Origin: Neurospora tetraspora
Taxonomy: Eukaryota > Ascomycota > Sordariomycetes > Sordariales > Sordariaceae
Direction of reading: 5' to 3'
NCBI RefSeq assembly: GCF_033439725.1
Contig: NW_026944384.1
Location: 1,426,001 to 1,490,000 of the forward strand
DNA length: 64,000 nt
Shown here: piece after piece, positions 35,231 to 45,366 of the stretch
Numbering within the stretch: position 1 is the stretch's first letter
Layout: each line of letters starts with the position of its first letter
The notes under the pieces: model-generated
The model's input: only the letters and a program-made list of their open reading frames with translations
The model's database searches: none
What the model was told of the DNA's origin: nothing
Made by a program: the position numbers and the translations under genes

Positions 35231-36040
35231 ATGCCCGCCAACACAAACTTAGCCCCGCGTCGGGACTCCTTGACATATCAGAACACAATGGAAGACAAGG
35301 GTGGCCGCAGGAGGAGATCTAGTAGCATTCTCCAGGTCTACCATGAGCCTCTTGAGCCCGTTGAGCAGCTGAGCGATCAGGCTGCCCTCCCCAACTTGAA
35401 TGCCAACTGGGTAAACGCAAAGGGTAATGATCCTCCCGTCCCCATCCCTCCCCTCCAAGCTTGCCGTAATCCCTGCCCTATCCGCCGCGGGGTGCAACCA
35501 AGCTTCTACATAGCTTCCAAAGTGTAAAGCTTATGCTAACCTCTCCTCTCCCCAAACAGGCGCATGGACAATCCACTTCGTCCTGATCCTCGCCCTCAAG
35601 ATCATATACGACATTGTCCCCGGTGTCTCACAAGAAACGTCATGGACGCTGACCAACATCACGTACATGATCGGCTCGTACATCATGTTCCACCACGTCC
35701 GGGGCGTGCCCTTTGAGTTCAACGGCGGCGCCTACGACAACCTGAACATGTGGGAGCAGATCGACGACGGAGCCCAGTACACGCCCGCCAAGAAGTTTTT
35801 GCTGAGCGTGCCCATTGTCTTGTTCCTGCTGAGCACGCATTACACGCACTACGACTTGACGTACTTCATCATCAACTTTTTGGCGGTCATGGCGGTCATC
35901 ATTCCCAAGTTGCCTTACGTGAGTTGCCTCTTCTACCGGGCTTGTTTGTGCAGCTAGAACATGTTGCTAACTACTATGTTCCACTTCTACAGAGCCATCG
36001 TATGCGTGTCGGCCTCTTCTCTGACATCCCAGAGGAATAG
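35231..36040 (+). CDS. ORM/ORMDL family ER membrane protein
   Basis: Regulates sphingolipid synthesis by holding serine palmitoyltransferase in check in the ER membrane. Exons are 35231-35423, 35560-35918 and 35993-36040; introns are 136 and 74 nt, both with GCTAAC branch motifs. The product is 199 aa, normal for fungal Orm proteins. The first ATG in the frame is MPANTNLAPRRDS. Family landmarks: NANWVNAKG just before the first splice, AWTIHFVLILALK, the segment SWTLTNITYMIGSYIMFHHV, GTPFE-like GVPFEFNGGAYDNL, MWEQIDDG and the C-terminal RVGLFSDIPEE. Hydrophobic segments at about 68-82, 94-108, 146-162 and 165-180 give the expected four membrane spans. The N-terminal RRRRSSSIL fits the RxRxxS site through which yeast Ypk kinases relieve Orm inhibition, so similar control is likely here. 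The third exon is only 15 codons plus the stop. Confidence 0.95.
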
Positions 36041-39000
36041 AATCACCCCGACGAATACGAAGATAAAGATTGGGAAATCGTACCGGGAAGTAGTCAAAAA
36101 CATACTATCTCGCCTTCTGGAACCACAACCCTAGGGCCTCCATTTGGCAAAACAAACACAAAAAAGAACCGGGCTGTGGTTTAGGCGTTGCGGACATCGG
36201 AGGATTAAAAAAAATAGGGCGCCCCTTAGGGTCATAGAGGAGGAGGATCCACTCCAGTCAAGCTGCCCCATAGCGTTTGCTTTCTCCGTCGTCATCATTG
36301 ATTGGCGGCAAAGCTCTACCTAAGGAGGTGGCACGGCACGTGTGTGGGTTAGCAGAGGGAAGTACTTCACCAGCACAGGCTTCAAGGCATATGTTGAGAA
36401 CCACCTCCGGTCGGGACAGGATAGGGACCCCTTGGGTCGGGTTTAGGAGATATAACACACAACACACATGGGTCAGGTTAGGTCATGCTAGGGTAGGGTA
36501 GGGTAGAGAAAGAGGGTTGGTTCAATCTCGTCGGAGGAAGGTTCGAGCATGGTCAAGCATGGTCAAGAGCATGGTCGAGGAACGAAGGAAAAACATGTGA
36601 AGTGTTTGTGCTTTTTTCCGTTTTCAAGTCTAGGGTTAAATGTATAGGATCATCAGCGTCACTTAAAAGCATGGTTTTACACTGTCTTTCTCTGCGTGTT
36701 GCTTGCTGCTTTTCTCTTGCTGTGGCTTGAAGTACTTCACACAAGTCAACAGTCAAGTCGAGTCAAGCCGCCAAATCAAGTCCGAAATTTTACTTGGCCG
36801 AAGGGGGTCGTAAATATCAACCGGACATAAAAATTGACGATACAGGATCCAGCTCAGACCTTAAGCCGTAATAACAGCAATACACAAGCTCAAATCACCA
36901 AACCTGCATGGAAGAAAAGAGAAGACAATCAGGGTTCTTATGAACCCAGAATCCTACATTATAGTTGTTGATATGATGGGACAAAAATTGAAGCAAAGCC
37001 CACCACCTACTTTGTCACTGTTGCTATGTGTTCGGTTGTTTTTTTACGACCTTTTCGTTGGTTTACTTCTGTAACGACCCAGTCAGATTTCGACTTGTTT
37101 CTACACAGATCTGAATTGATTGGTCTGTTTACTTGACTTGTTCGGAGCGCAGATAATCTGGTCAGGACGGGAACCACCACAGCAAAACGGTTTCCCGGAT
37201 GAGACGGATCCTTCCTGTTTTGCAGGCGGGCAAATTTTACATGGACCGACGAAACAAAGTTGGCAAGTCACGTCTGAGTTGAAACTTGACTTGTTGACTT
37301 GGCCAACTTTCCCACTTGGTGAGATTTGGCCTGCTTGCGTCCGACTTGACTTTTGTAAAGCACTCCTGGTTTGCGAGCGAGTGCTGTGGGTGAGGGATGG
37401 GGCAACAAGGGGATCTTGTACTCGTGGCCGTGGGAAGCTCCCACCATGAAAACAGGTAGCCGCCCGCAGCTGGTGGCGGAAGTCATGGAATGCATTAGAG
37501 ATACAGATCAAAGACGGCATTGTATGTCCGTTCCCTGGTGCTTGGTGCTTGGATGCGAGGTAGGTCGGCGTTGCTCGTGCAGTCAACAATCAAGGCGAGG
37601 GCAGAAGGGCGTGAGGTGGCGATGGTGTTCTTTTTCTAGCTTTAGAACTTCATGATACTGGATAAACGCCCTCGCGGAATCCGGATTTTAGCTGACGTCT
37701 CCCGGAAGAACCTCCGGTTATCCCATTGCTGTGGTACGTTATGCATGCCTATACCCGACATATAACAGGCTCCGATGCAAGTTTGACAGCTCTGGTGCAT
37801 CGATTAGGTCCGAGGGGGTTGTTCAAAATCTTGTTGTGTGCAGTTGAAAAAAAAATTGAAAATTTTTGCCTTGTTATGTTTCACGAGTTCTGCCTTGAAG
37901 CCTACAGACAGGTCCTGCAAGACGCGCCTAGGCTTCATGTAACGACGTATTCTTAGATGTTTTTTCTTTTTTCCTTGGAGGTGCTCACAGTTTGACGACA
38001 CCTCACCTCTTGACGACACCTCACTTTGACCTGACGCGAGGGTTGATGATCAGGAAATAACAGCGTCATCAACCTGTGGATGTTTTATCGTCATTGGAAG
38101 CACTCCTCGCTTTACAGTGTTAGACGAGCATGTGCTGTGCTCCTAGAAGCCACTCGAAATCTTGCAAGGACACTCCGCAGTTACGGGAGATGCTGGCTTT
38201 TCTCGGTCCTGTCAGTGTAGAAACCTGTGCCAGCCGTAAACAGAAGACTCCAGGGCAGCTAAGTGAGGATTCATCACTTTCGAGGAGCAGCTCTCAGAGT
38301 GCATGCATCTCGTCATCTTGTTCGCTTGTAATCATCCTCCTGGGAACCACTAGGCTTGGGAGTCAGTGAGGAGGCCACATGCAAGTCTTTACACGTTCTT
38401 GCCGGCGCGGGGAATCTGTTCGCTCTCGTCGTGGAGTATACATAACACATGCAACTACCTAGGTTTCAAGTCCGAAAAGAATGGCCGCCCCCGTTCTGGC
38501 CAGTTCTATGCTCGGGTACAGTGAGGTGCCCTGATACTGCGAGGCCCTCTTAATGCAAATGCCCACTATATTGCAAGCCTTCTGGGAGCGAGACTTCCCA
38601 GATTTGTATGGTATGAGGCTATTAATACGTACAAAGTTCCCACTTATTGCAAGTTAACTGGATGGCTTGCCCGGATTAGTTGCATTATCAGGCACATCAA
38701 TGTACTAGGGTTTCCGAACAGACACTCGCCCCTTTCTTGACAGGTTTATGCTCGAGTACAGCTTGCATTCAGTCCACAAGTCTATACTCACGCCCAGCCT
38801 GGATTCTACTGTATCAACTTGTAAAACTCAGGATGGCTCTGCATGGTTAAAGACTTTGCCCGGAGTTATGTTGGTCGCTTTGCAGTCGTCAGTAGGCAAA
38901 AGCATGTCTGCCCAGACGTCTTCACCTCTGCATTGCGATTCTAAGTTCCACATTCCAGTTTCTACCGCACGTCAGAGAAGTATGAACCGCCTCAACCATG

Positions 39001-39362
39001 CTGTACCCAAGATTCGCCATCGATCGATGATGAACACTACCCCAACTATAGGCCCGTCCGGCATGAGGAAAGAAACATGTGCTCTTAGTCCAAGGCCCCT
39101 CTCCAGTCCGGCCACCTAGATATAAACCCCCATTCCTCTCAACTGATTGTATGTTTTCTTTTCTTTCCTCACCTCCACAGCAAAGAGCAAACCAGACATC
39201 CAGGCTTCTCTTGACAGTGCTAGGTACCCACACACTGCAAAGCACACTTCAAAGTACGTATCCAAGTCTATCTTGGTAGACTCCCTTGAAGGGTTCATAC
39301 CGCCTACCTTTCTGTCTATCTGTTTCTTCTCATTGCTAACCTACCTCGTCCAACAAACAGCC
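36041..39362. other. Large intergenic region, no gene supported
   Basis: About 3.3 kb. Contains a GGGTA pentamer run (36484-36506), scattered CTTGACTTG words on both strands between 36745 and 37360, and a diverged direct repeat (38494-38522 and 38736-38762). The segment 39120-39362 is taken as the 5' leader of the next gene. No open frame is convincing. Confidence 0.5.
36484..36506 (+). repeat. Short GGGTA pentamer run
   Basis: CTAGGGTAGGGTAGGGTAGAG: three to four pentamers, one base shorter than the fungal telomere unit TTAGGG. Lies downstream of the ORM gene. Probably a microsatellite. Confidence 0.8.
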
Positions 39363-42300
39363 ATGAAGTACTCAACCACCTTCATCATCGGAGCAGTTAC
39401 GGCTGTCTCCCAGCTCTCCCGAGCTGCCCCAACCAACAACAACAGCAACCGCGGACCCAACAACGACGGCTCTGCCCACAACCGCCTCGTCGGTCGCGTC
39501 GCCGCCGGTACTGCTAGTACTGTTTCTCACCTCGCTCACCTCGCGGAGACTACTCTCCCCGCTGCGGCCGTCGACCCCTTCGTCATCCTCTCTCCCGATG
39601 AGGTCGTTCCCGTCCCCGAAACCACCGCCGTCGGCCTTCCTGTTGTCAATACCAAAGATGCCGCCGCCGTGAAGAACTCCTGGACTGCCGTTCCTCGTTA
39701 CCATTTAGAGAAGAAGCAGGTGTCGTCCTCCAACGCTACCACTACCACTACCGCTACCGTGAGCAATGCTGCTCCCTCTACCACTACCACTACTGCTTCC
39801 CCTGCTACTTCCCCAGCTGCTCCCTCTGCTGGCTCGACTACCTCTACTACCACTACCACTACCACTACCACTACCCAGAGCAATAGCAATGCTGCTGCTT
39901 CCTCTGCTGCTTCCTCTAGTGCTTCCTCTGTTGCTCCAGCTTCTCCCACTACTACTCCCGAAGCTGCTCCCTCTACTACTACTCCCGCTGCTGCTCCCTC
40001 TACTACCACCTCTACTACTACCTCTACTACTACCCATACTACTACCTCTGTTACTACCTCTACTGTTCCTGCTGCTGCTCCCGCCACTAGTTCCTCTACT
40101 ACTACTCCTGCTGCGGGTGCTCCCTCTACTACTCTCTCTACCTTTACTGCCACTCCTGCTGCTACTACTTCCTCCTCTGCTGCTCCCTCTGCCACTCCCG
40201 CTGCTACTCCCTCTGGCGACGAACAGACGGCCTTTATCAAAGTCGTCGGTGCCGTTTTTACCCCGGGAGAAGCGGCGCAGGCCTACAAGACGTTCGTCGA
40301 GTTTCGTCAGCAGAAACAAACGAATGGCATGTCCTACAATATGAAGCTGTCCGACGAGGATCAGGCTAAGGTCAAGGACGCCTTCGACTATGCGCTCAAG
40401 GACCGTGGCGTGCCCCAGAACGTCATTGATATGTTGTATCAGGCGTACTTGGAATTCCAGAAAAGGCTCATCCAGGCCCAGAACGACGGGAAGTTGGATA
40501 GCATCACCGTCGTGAAGGAGTTCAACGGCGACAACTTGGGTAACATCACCGTCGTGGAGGACGCTCCGAGCAAGATGCGGCGTAGGGATGGTGGTGATGG
40601 GCTTGGGAATGAGTATGCTACTCCTGGTGAGGCGTTTGGTGGCGGTCAGGCTGGTCAGGCTAGTCAGGCTGGTCAGCAGGCGGGTCAGGCTGGTCGTCAG
40701 GCTGGTCAGCAGGCTGGTCAAGCTGGTCAGGGTGGCCAGCAGCAGCTTTTTGGCGGCGTTGATGCCTCTGTGGATGGCCGGTTTGGTGGAAACGCTCAAG
40801 GTGAGTACCTCTAAACCCTTCTCTCAAGAGCCAGAAGAACGCGAGAAAGACTGACGACTTGGCAGCCAACAACAACGCTGGCGGTGCTGGCTTTGGCTTT
40901 GGCGGCCAGAACAACGGCGCCCAGGCGAACAAGGACGCCGCCGCGAACAAGGACGCCGCCCAGCAGAACAAGGACGCCGCTCAGGCGAGCAAGGACGCCC
41001 AGGCGAGCAAGGACGCCGCCCAGCAGAACAAGGACGCCGCCCAGCAGAACAAGGACGCCGCCCAGGTGAACAACGGCGCCCAGGCGAACAAGGACGCCGC
41101 CGCGAACAAGGACGCCGCTCAGGCGGGCAAGGACGCCGCCCAGCAGAACAAGGACGCCGCCGCGAACAAGGACGCCGCCCAGCAGAACAAGGACGCCGCT
41201 CAGCAGAACAAGGACGCCGCTCAGGCGAGCAAGGACGCCCAGGCGAGCAAGGACGCCGCCCAGCAGAACAAGGACGCCGCCCAGCAGAACAAGGACGCCG
41301 CCCAGGTGAACAACGGCGCCCAGGCGAACAAGGACGCCGCCGCGAACAAGGACGCCGCTCAGGCGGGCAAGGACGCCGCCCAGCAGAACAAGGACGCCGC
41401 TCAGGCGAGCAAGGACGCCCAGGCGAGCAAGGACGCCGCCCAGCAGAACAAGGACGCCGCCCAGCAGAACAAGGACGCCCAGGCGAGCAAGGACGCCGCC
41501 CAGCAGAACAAGGACGCCGCCCAGCAGAACAAGGACGCCGCCGCGAACAAGGACGCCGCTCAGGCGAGCAAGGACGCCGCCCAGCAGAACAAGGACGCCC
41601 AGGCGAACAAGGACGCCGCCCAGCAGAACACGGCCTCCTGGGAGAACAAGGACTCCTGGGCGAACAATGACTGGAACAAGTGGAAGGACGCCCTGTGGAA
41701 CAAGTGGAAGGACGCCCAAGATGCCTTGAAAGCCCAGGCTGCCCAAGATGCCAAAGCCCAGGGTGGCCAGGATGCCAAAGCCCAGGCTGGCCAAGATGCC
41801 GCCAAAGCCCAGGGTGCCCAAGATGCCGCCAAAGTCCATGGTAGCCTAGATGCTGCCAAAGCCCAGGTTGGCCTAGATGCTGCCAAAGCCCAGGTTGGCC
41901 AAGATGCTGCCAAAGCCCAGGTTGGCCAAGATGCCTTGAAAGCCCAGGCTGCCCAAGATGCCAAAGCCCAGGGTGGCCAGGATGCCGCCAAAGCCCAGGG
42001 TGCTCAAGATGCTGCCAAAGCCCAGGGTGCCCAAGATGCTGCCAAAGCCCAAACCGCCAACGGACAGTCGGTCGTGCCCCTCGCGGTTTTCAACCCGAGC
42101 TTCAACCCATCCGCCCCGGCCAGTCTCAACAACATGCCCATGGTAGCCGCCGATGCCAACGGCCAGCCGACCAACAAGATGCCCGACTTGAAGGCTATGG
42201 CCGAGAAGGTCAAGGGCCTCGCGGTTCTCAACACGGACTTCAACCCATCCGCCTCCTTCGGTCCCACCAACATGCCCTTCGTGGCCGCCGATGCCAACGG

Positions 42301-42703
42301 CAAGGCGACCAACAAGATGCCCGACTTGGAGGCCATGGCCGAGAAGTGGGGCATCCCGAAGGCGTCTTGGGAGGAGTGGAAGGCGAATTTGGCGAAGTAT
42401 GCGTCGGGTCATGATGCTCTGACTGGGGTGATGGGCGCCAACAACGACAAGACCTCTAACCAGCAGGCGAGCTCTAACCAGCAGGCGAGGCCTAACCAGC
42501 AGGCGGGGCCTAACCCGCAGGCGAGCTCTAACCAGCAGGCGAGCTCTAACCAGCAGGCGACGGCTCAGACGCCGAATACGGCGAATGTGCCGGTGGCGGA
42601 TGCTCCGATTGTGACTGGCGGTGCCAGCGTGAATGGGGGTAGGTTGTGGAAGACCATGGGTATGGGAGTGGTGATGGGTGTTGTGGGAATGTACCTGTGG
42701 TAG
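39363..42703 (+). CDS. Secreted repetitive cell-wall-type protein with a possible GPI signal
   Basis: No named family. Exons are 39363-40800 and 40866-42703 (65-nt intron, GTGAGT donor, CAG acceptor), 1091 aa. It starts MKYSTTFIIGAVTAVSQLSRAAP, a signal peptide with a likely cut after RAA. In order: about 90 residues of ordinary sequence; a Thr/Ser/Ala/Pro-rich mucin-like stretch (residues 120-285) suited to O-mannosylation; a folded, charged domain of about 110 residues (QTAFIKVVGAVFTPGEAAQA onward); QAGQ repeats; after the intron, dozens of NKDAAQQ/ASKDAQ-type units; AKAQGAQDA units; two 45-residue repeats around FNPS...NKMPDLKAMAEK; QQASSN repeats; and a hydrophobic C terminus (MGMGVVMGVVGMYLW) that could direct a GPI anchor. 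Probably a surface or wall structural protein. The whole repeat region also stays open on the opposite strand, a shadow of codon bias. Confidence 0.8.
40918..41630 (+). repeat. Coding minisatellite with 240-bp higher-order repeat
   Basis: Built from 21- to 27-base units such as AACAAGGACGCCGCCCAGCAG. Positions 40981-41160 recur base for base at 41221-41400, and the first 60 bases recur again at 41401-41460, giving a 240-base higher-order period. All units keep the reading frame. The identical tracts are about 180 bases, below the length of a few hundred bases normally needed for RIP, consistent with their survival. Confidence 0.9.
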
Positions 42704-42986
42704 ATACGTTAGTACCGCAGTGTAACTGGGAGGTGGATGGGCAAAAGGAGTAACTGAAAATTGACATTTCGGGAATTTGAAAGGGGAAAGTGATGGTAAA
42801 CCAAGAAAACAAAAACAGCGTCGACATTAATGAGGGGAAGAAAAAGGTGGTTATGTACCTGTGGTAGATATCTACCGCAGTGTAATGTAACTGGGAGGTG
42901 GGTGGGCAAAAGGAGTACTCAAAATTGTATCGGGAAAGGGGGGAAAGTGGTGGTAAACCAAGAATGAGGGAAGAAAAAGATGGTTA
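42686..42986 (+). repeat. Tandem duplication of the gene's 3' end
   Basis: The segment from the last codons (ATGTACCTGTGGTAG) through about 165 bases of 3' UTR (42689-42852) is repeated directly after itself (42853-42986) with small deletions and substitutions. Shared blocks include GTACCTGTGGTAGATA, TACCGCAGTGTAA, CTGGGAGGTGG.TGGGCAAAAGGAGTA and GGTAAACCAAGAA. Confidence 0.85.
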
Positions 42987-42991
42987 AGTAG

Positions 42992-43052
42992 TACTCGTCT
43001 GGGCTAGAATCGCCCTTCAGACTGTGACAGGCGTTTCGATCCCACACGAGTA
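42992..43052 (+). ncRNA. Short tRNA-like fold in the 3' region
   Basis: A perfect 7-bp closing stem TACTCGT (42992-42998) with ACGAGTA (43046-43052) encloses a D-arm-like hairpin GGGC/GCCC with a 7-base loop, a degenerate anticodon-like part (CAGACTGTGAC) and a T-loop-like GTTTCGATCCC whose stem is broken. It is 61 nt, too short and incomplete for a working tRNA. It may be a decayed tRNA, a tRNA-derived repeat or a tRNA-like 3' element of the preceding transcript. Confidence 0.35.
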
Positions 43053-45366
43053 GTTGTGAATTTCAAGTTTTCGTACCTCACTACGTTCCTGACTGATATG
43101 TGAATTTGTTTTTGGCCCATACACGATTTTGGACCTGCTCAGATGAGAGACTGAAACCTACAGTAACTCAGAGGGAGAGAAAATTCCAAAAACATGACAT
43201 GACACACACGATAAATAGAAAAGGTTGACTGATAGCTACCTCACCGAGGACGCGACCCTCTAAGCCATCGACAGAGCGCATGGCAACATGACAACTCGGT
43301 GGCTTTTGATATTCAGGATATCGAGTTCATCCTCTAACTCTGGAAAATCAAGAGGACTGATATCTCTTTAGAAAATCTTTTTCTTCTTTCGGAGACGGGC
43401 TTCAACGAATGTCATGATGATATGGGTTGATAGATGGTAATCTCTGCTAGCTCATATTACAGAGACAAGGAAGTCACGATGTGTTGTGGTGTTTTTCGCT
43501 GGCAGTGACAACAACATGTGAAGTGAGGTGAAGGCGAAACATTGATGGAGATTGCCGATCTTTGAAGTCGTCATGTTCCGGATCGACCTGTGGTTCAGGG
43601 TTAGGGTAAACGCAGGTCGGAGACATTGCATCGACGCATTAGGTTGGTAATCACTGACCGACGGCATAGAAACAGAAGAGTCGCCAAGAAACAACTAAAG
43701 GTGTGAGTGGGGGCCGGGCGGGATATGGTGCACGAGACTGCGACCTAACCGTGAAAAGGCTAGGGCCTAGACCGAGTGGATGCATCGGTTAACGCTCCCG
43801 TTTTGGGCAAGAATGAGGTCGCTCTTTTTCGATTTGTCTGGGGGAGCTGGGGTCTGGGGAAGGAAAGAGTTGACTGCCCGGTTTGTTATGTGCTCCATAG
43901 TGAGTGTTAACATCCGCTATATGAATACTCCTAGGTCTCCAGCTCGAATGGAACTGCACCACGGATTTTCGGGGATAACGTCATGAATCGAGAAACCAAG
44001 AAACACACATCATGACAACAGCTCCTTTCCCATTACGACATGAATGCAGTGAATCCAGACCGCGACCATGGTTGATGATGTGCCATCGTGTCAAATCTGC
44101 TTTGCTGTCGGGAAGCTCCAGGTCCGGTCCAGGTGCTGTAGTACCAGGCTATTCGACACTAGCATTGCACTAACAGTTGGGAGTGGACCCCGCTAATCCA
44201 TAACAGTCGAGAACGGGGTCAATATTGTCACAGTGCCATGAGTGTATCTGCCAAGGTATCTGCCAAGGCCATCGATCAGACGAGCACTGCACCAGTCATC
44301 TCAACTTTCTGTTTTCTCGGTCGGTGTCGAGTGGTTTCCGATGGTTTCGTTTCGTCTTTTCGGGTGTTCTTTTGTACGGACAAGTTATCCACTCTTCCAC
44401 ACTCCACGGCATCTTACCAAGCAATAGAACACACGGCAACCGTGGACTCGGTAACTTTCACTTATACAGAGAAGACGAGATGTACAATACCTGAATACAT
44501 AGACAAAAGAAGTAGCTGTAGAGAGTACCTGTCCCAAAGCAGCCACTGTCACCACAACTCGAGGTTACACAAACAAAGCTGAGCTTCTCTGGGCTCCCGG
44601 CTTGGAAATCTCGATCAGATTTGCTGCTACAGCCACTCATAACTCCCGGGCTGCTTACCATTCGTTGGCCCAAAGCCAACCTCCGTGGCATTTCGGTTTC
44701 CGGTTCACATCATCCATTCCTTCCATCTCATCTCACAATCTCACACACCCGTCCCGACCACGCCGACTCTCCCGAATCCTTCCATCCTCTTTTCCTGATT
44801 TTCCCTTTCCCTCCTCTCTCCCAGTTTAGTAATTTGTTGTTGGATTGGACGAGGTGAGCCACACACCGACTTCACTTGAAGTTTACCAGCCTCCACTTGC
44901 CACCATCAACAACGGCGGTGCAGCGTCCCTTGGGAGTCTAGGCCCGACTACCTACCACTACCATTACCACTACCCATTCACCTCTCTCTACCAAGACGAC
45001 GACAACTTCGACGACTATCCATCCATCTGGGTATCACGACGAATTCTCGGCGCCATCTGGATCCTACAACAGCTGCTTGTCTCGTCCGTCCCCGTCCCCG
45101 ACCCATATCTGAGACCCGGATCCATCAGCCAGCTGGTCATTTCCTTCTCCAGTTAGAGTACCTCGCGTCAAACAAAGCCAGCCTGCCATTGTCTACTCGG
45201 TCTTTCTAGAATCTTGATCCCACAACAACTTGTTACGACACAACCAGCACGAGCGCATTCAGACCCTTTCCCCAGACTAGATCGAGAATAATGCAGGCAT
45301 CGCCTCGGCTCCGTCCGATTTCCCCTCGGTAGTCCCTCGTCCTCTTCCCCCCCACGCGACTTCAAA
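43053..45366. other. Intergenic region and leader of the histidine kinase gene
   Basis: No gene is supported from 43053 to about 44600. From about 44600 the pyrimidine-rich, CA-rich sequence resembles a long 5' leader or promoter. A 103-codon open frame ending at 45156 has no ATG start and is not called. Confidence 0.5.

Noticed and set aside
39372-40799. Long minus-strand frames opposite the surface-protein gene
   Set aside because: Explained by the Ser/Thr/Ala-rich repetitive codons of the plus-strand gene.
44845-45156. A 103-codon frame before the histidine kinase as a separate gene or uORF
   Set aside because: No ATG start; composition is that of a CA/TC-rich leader.
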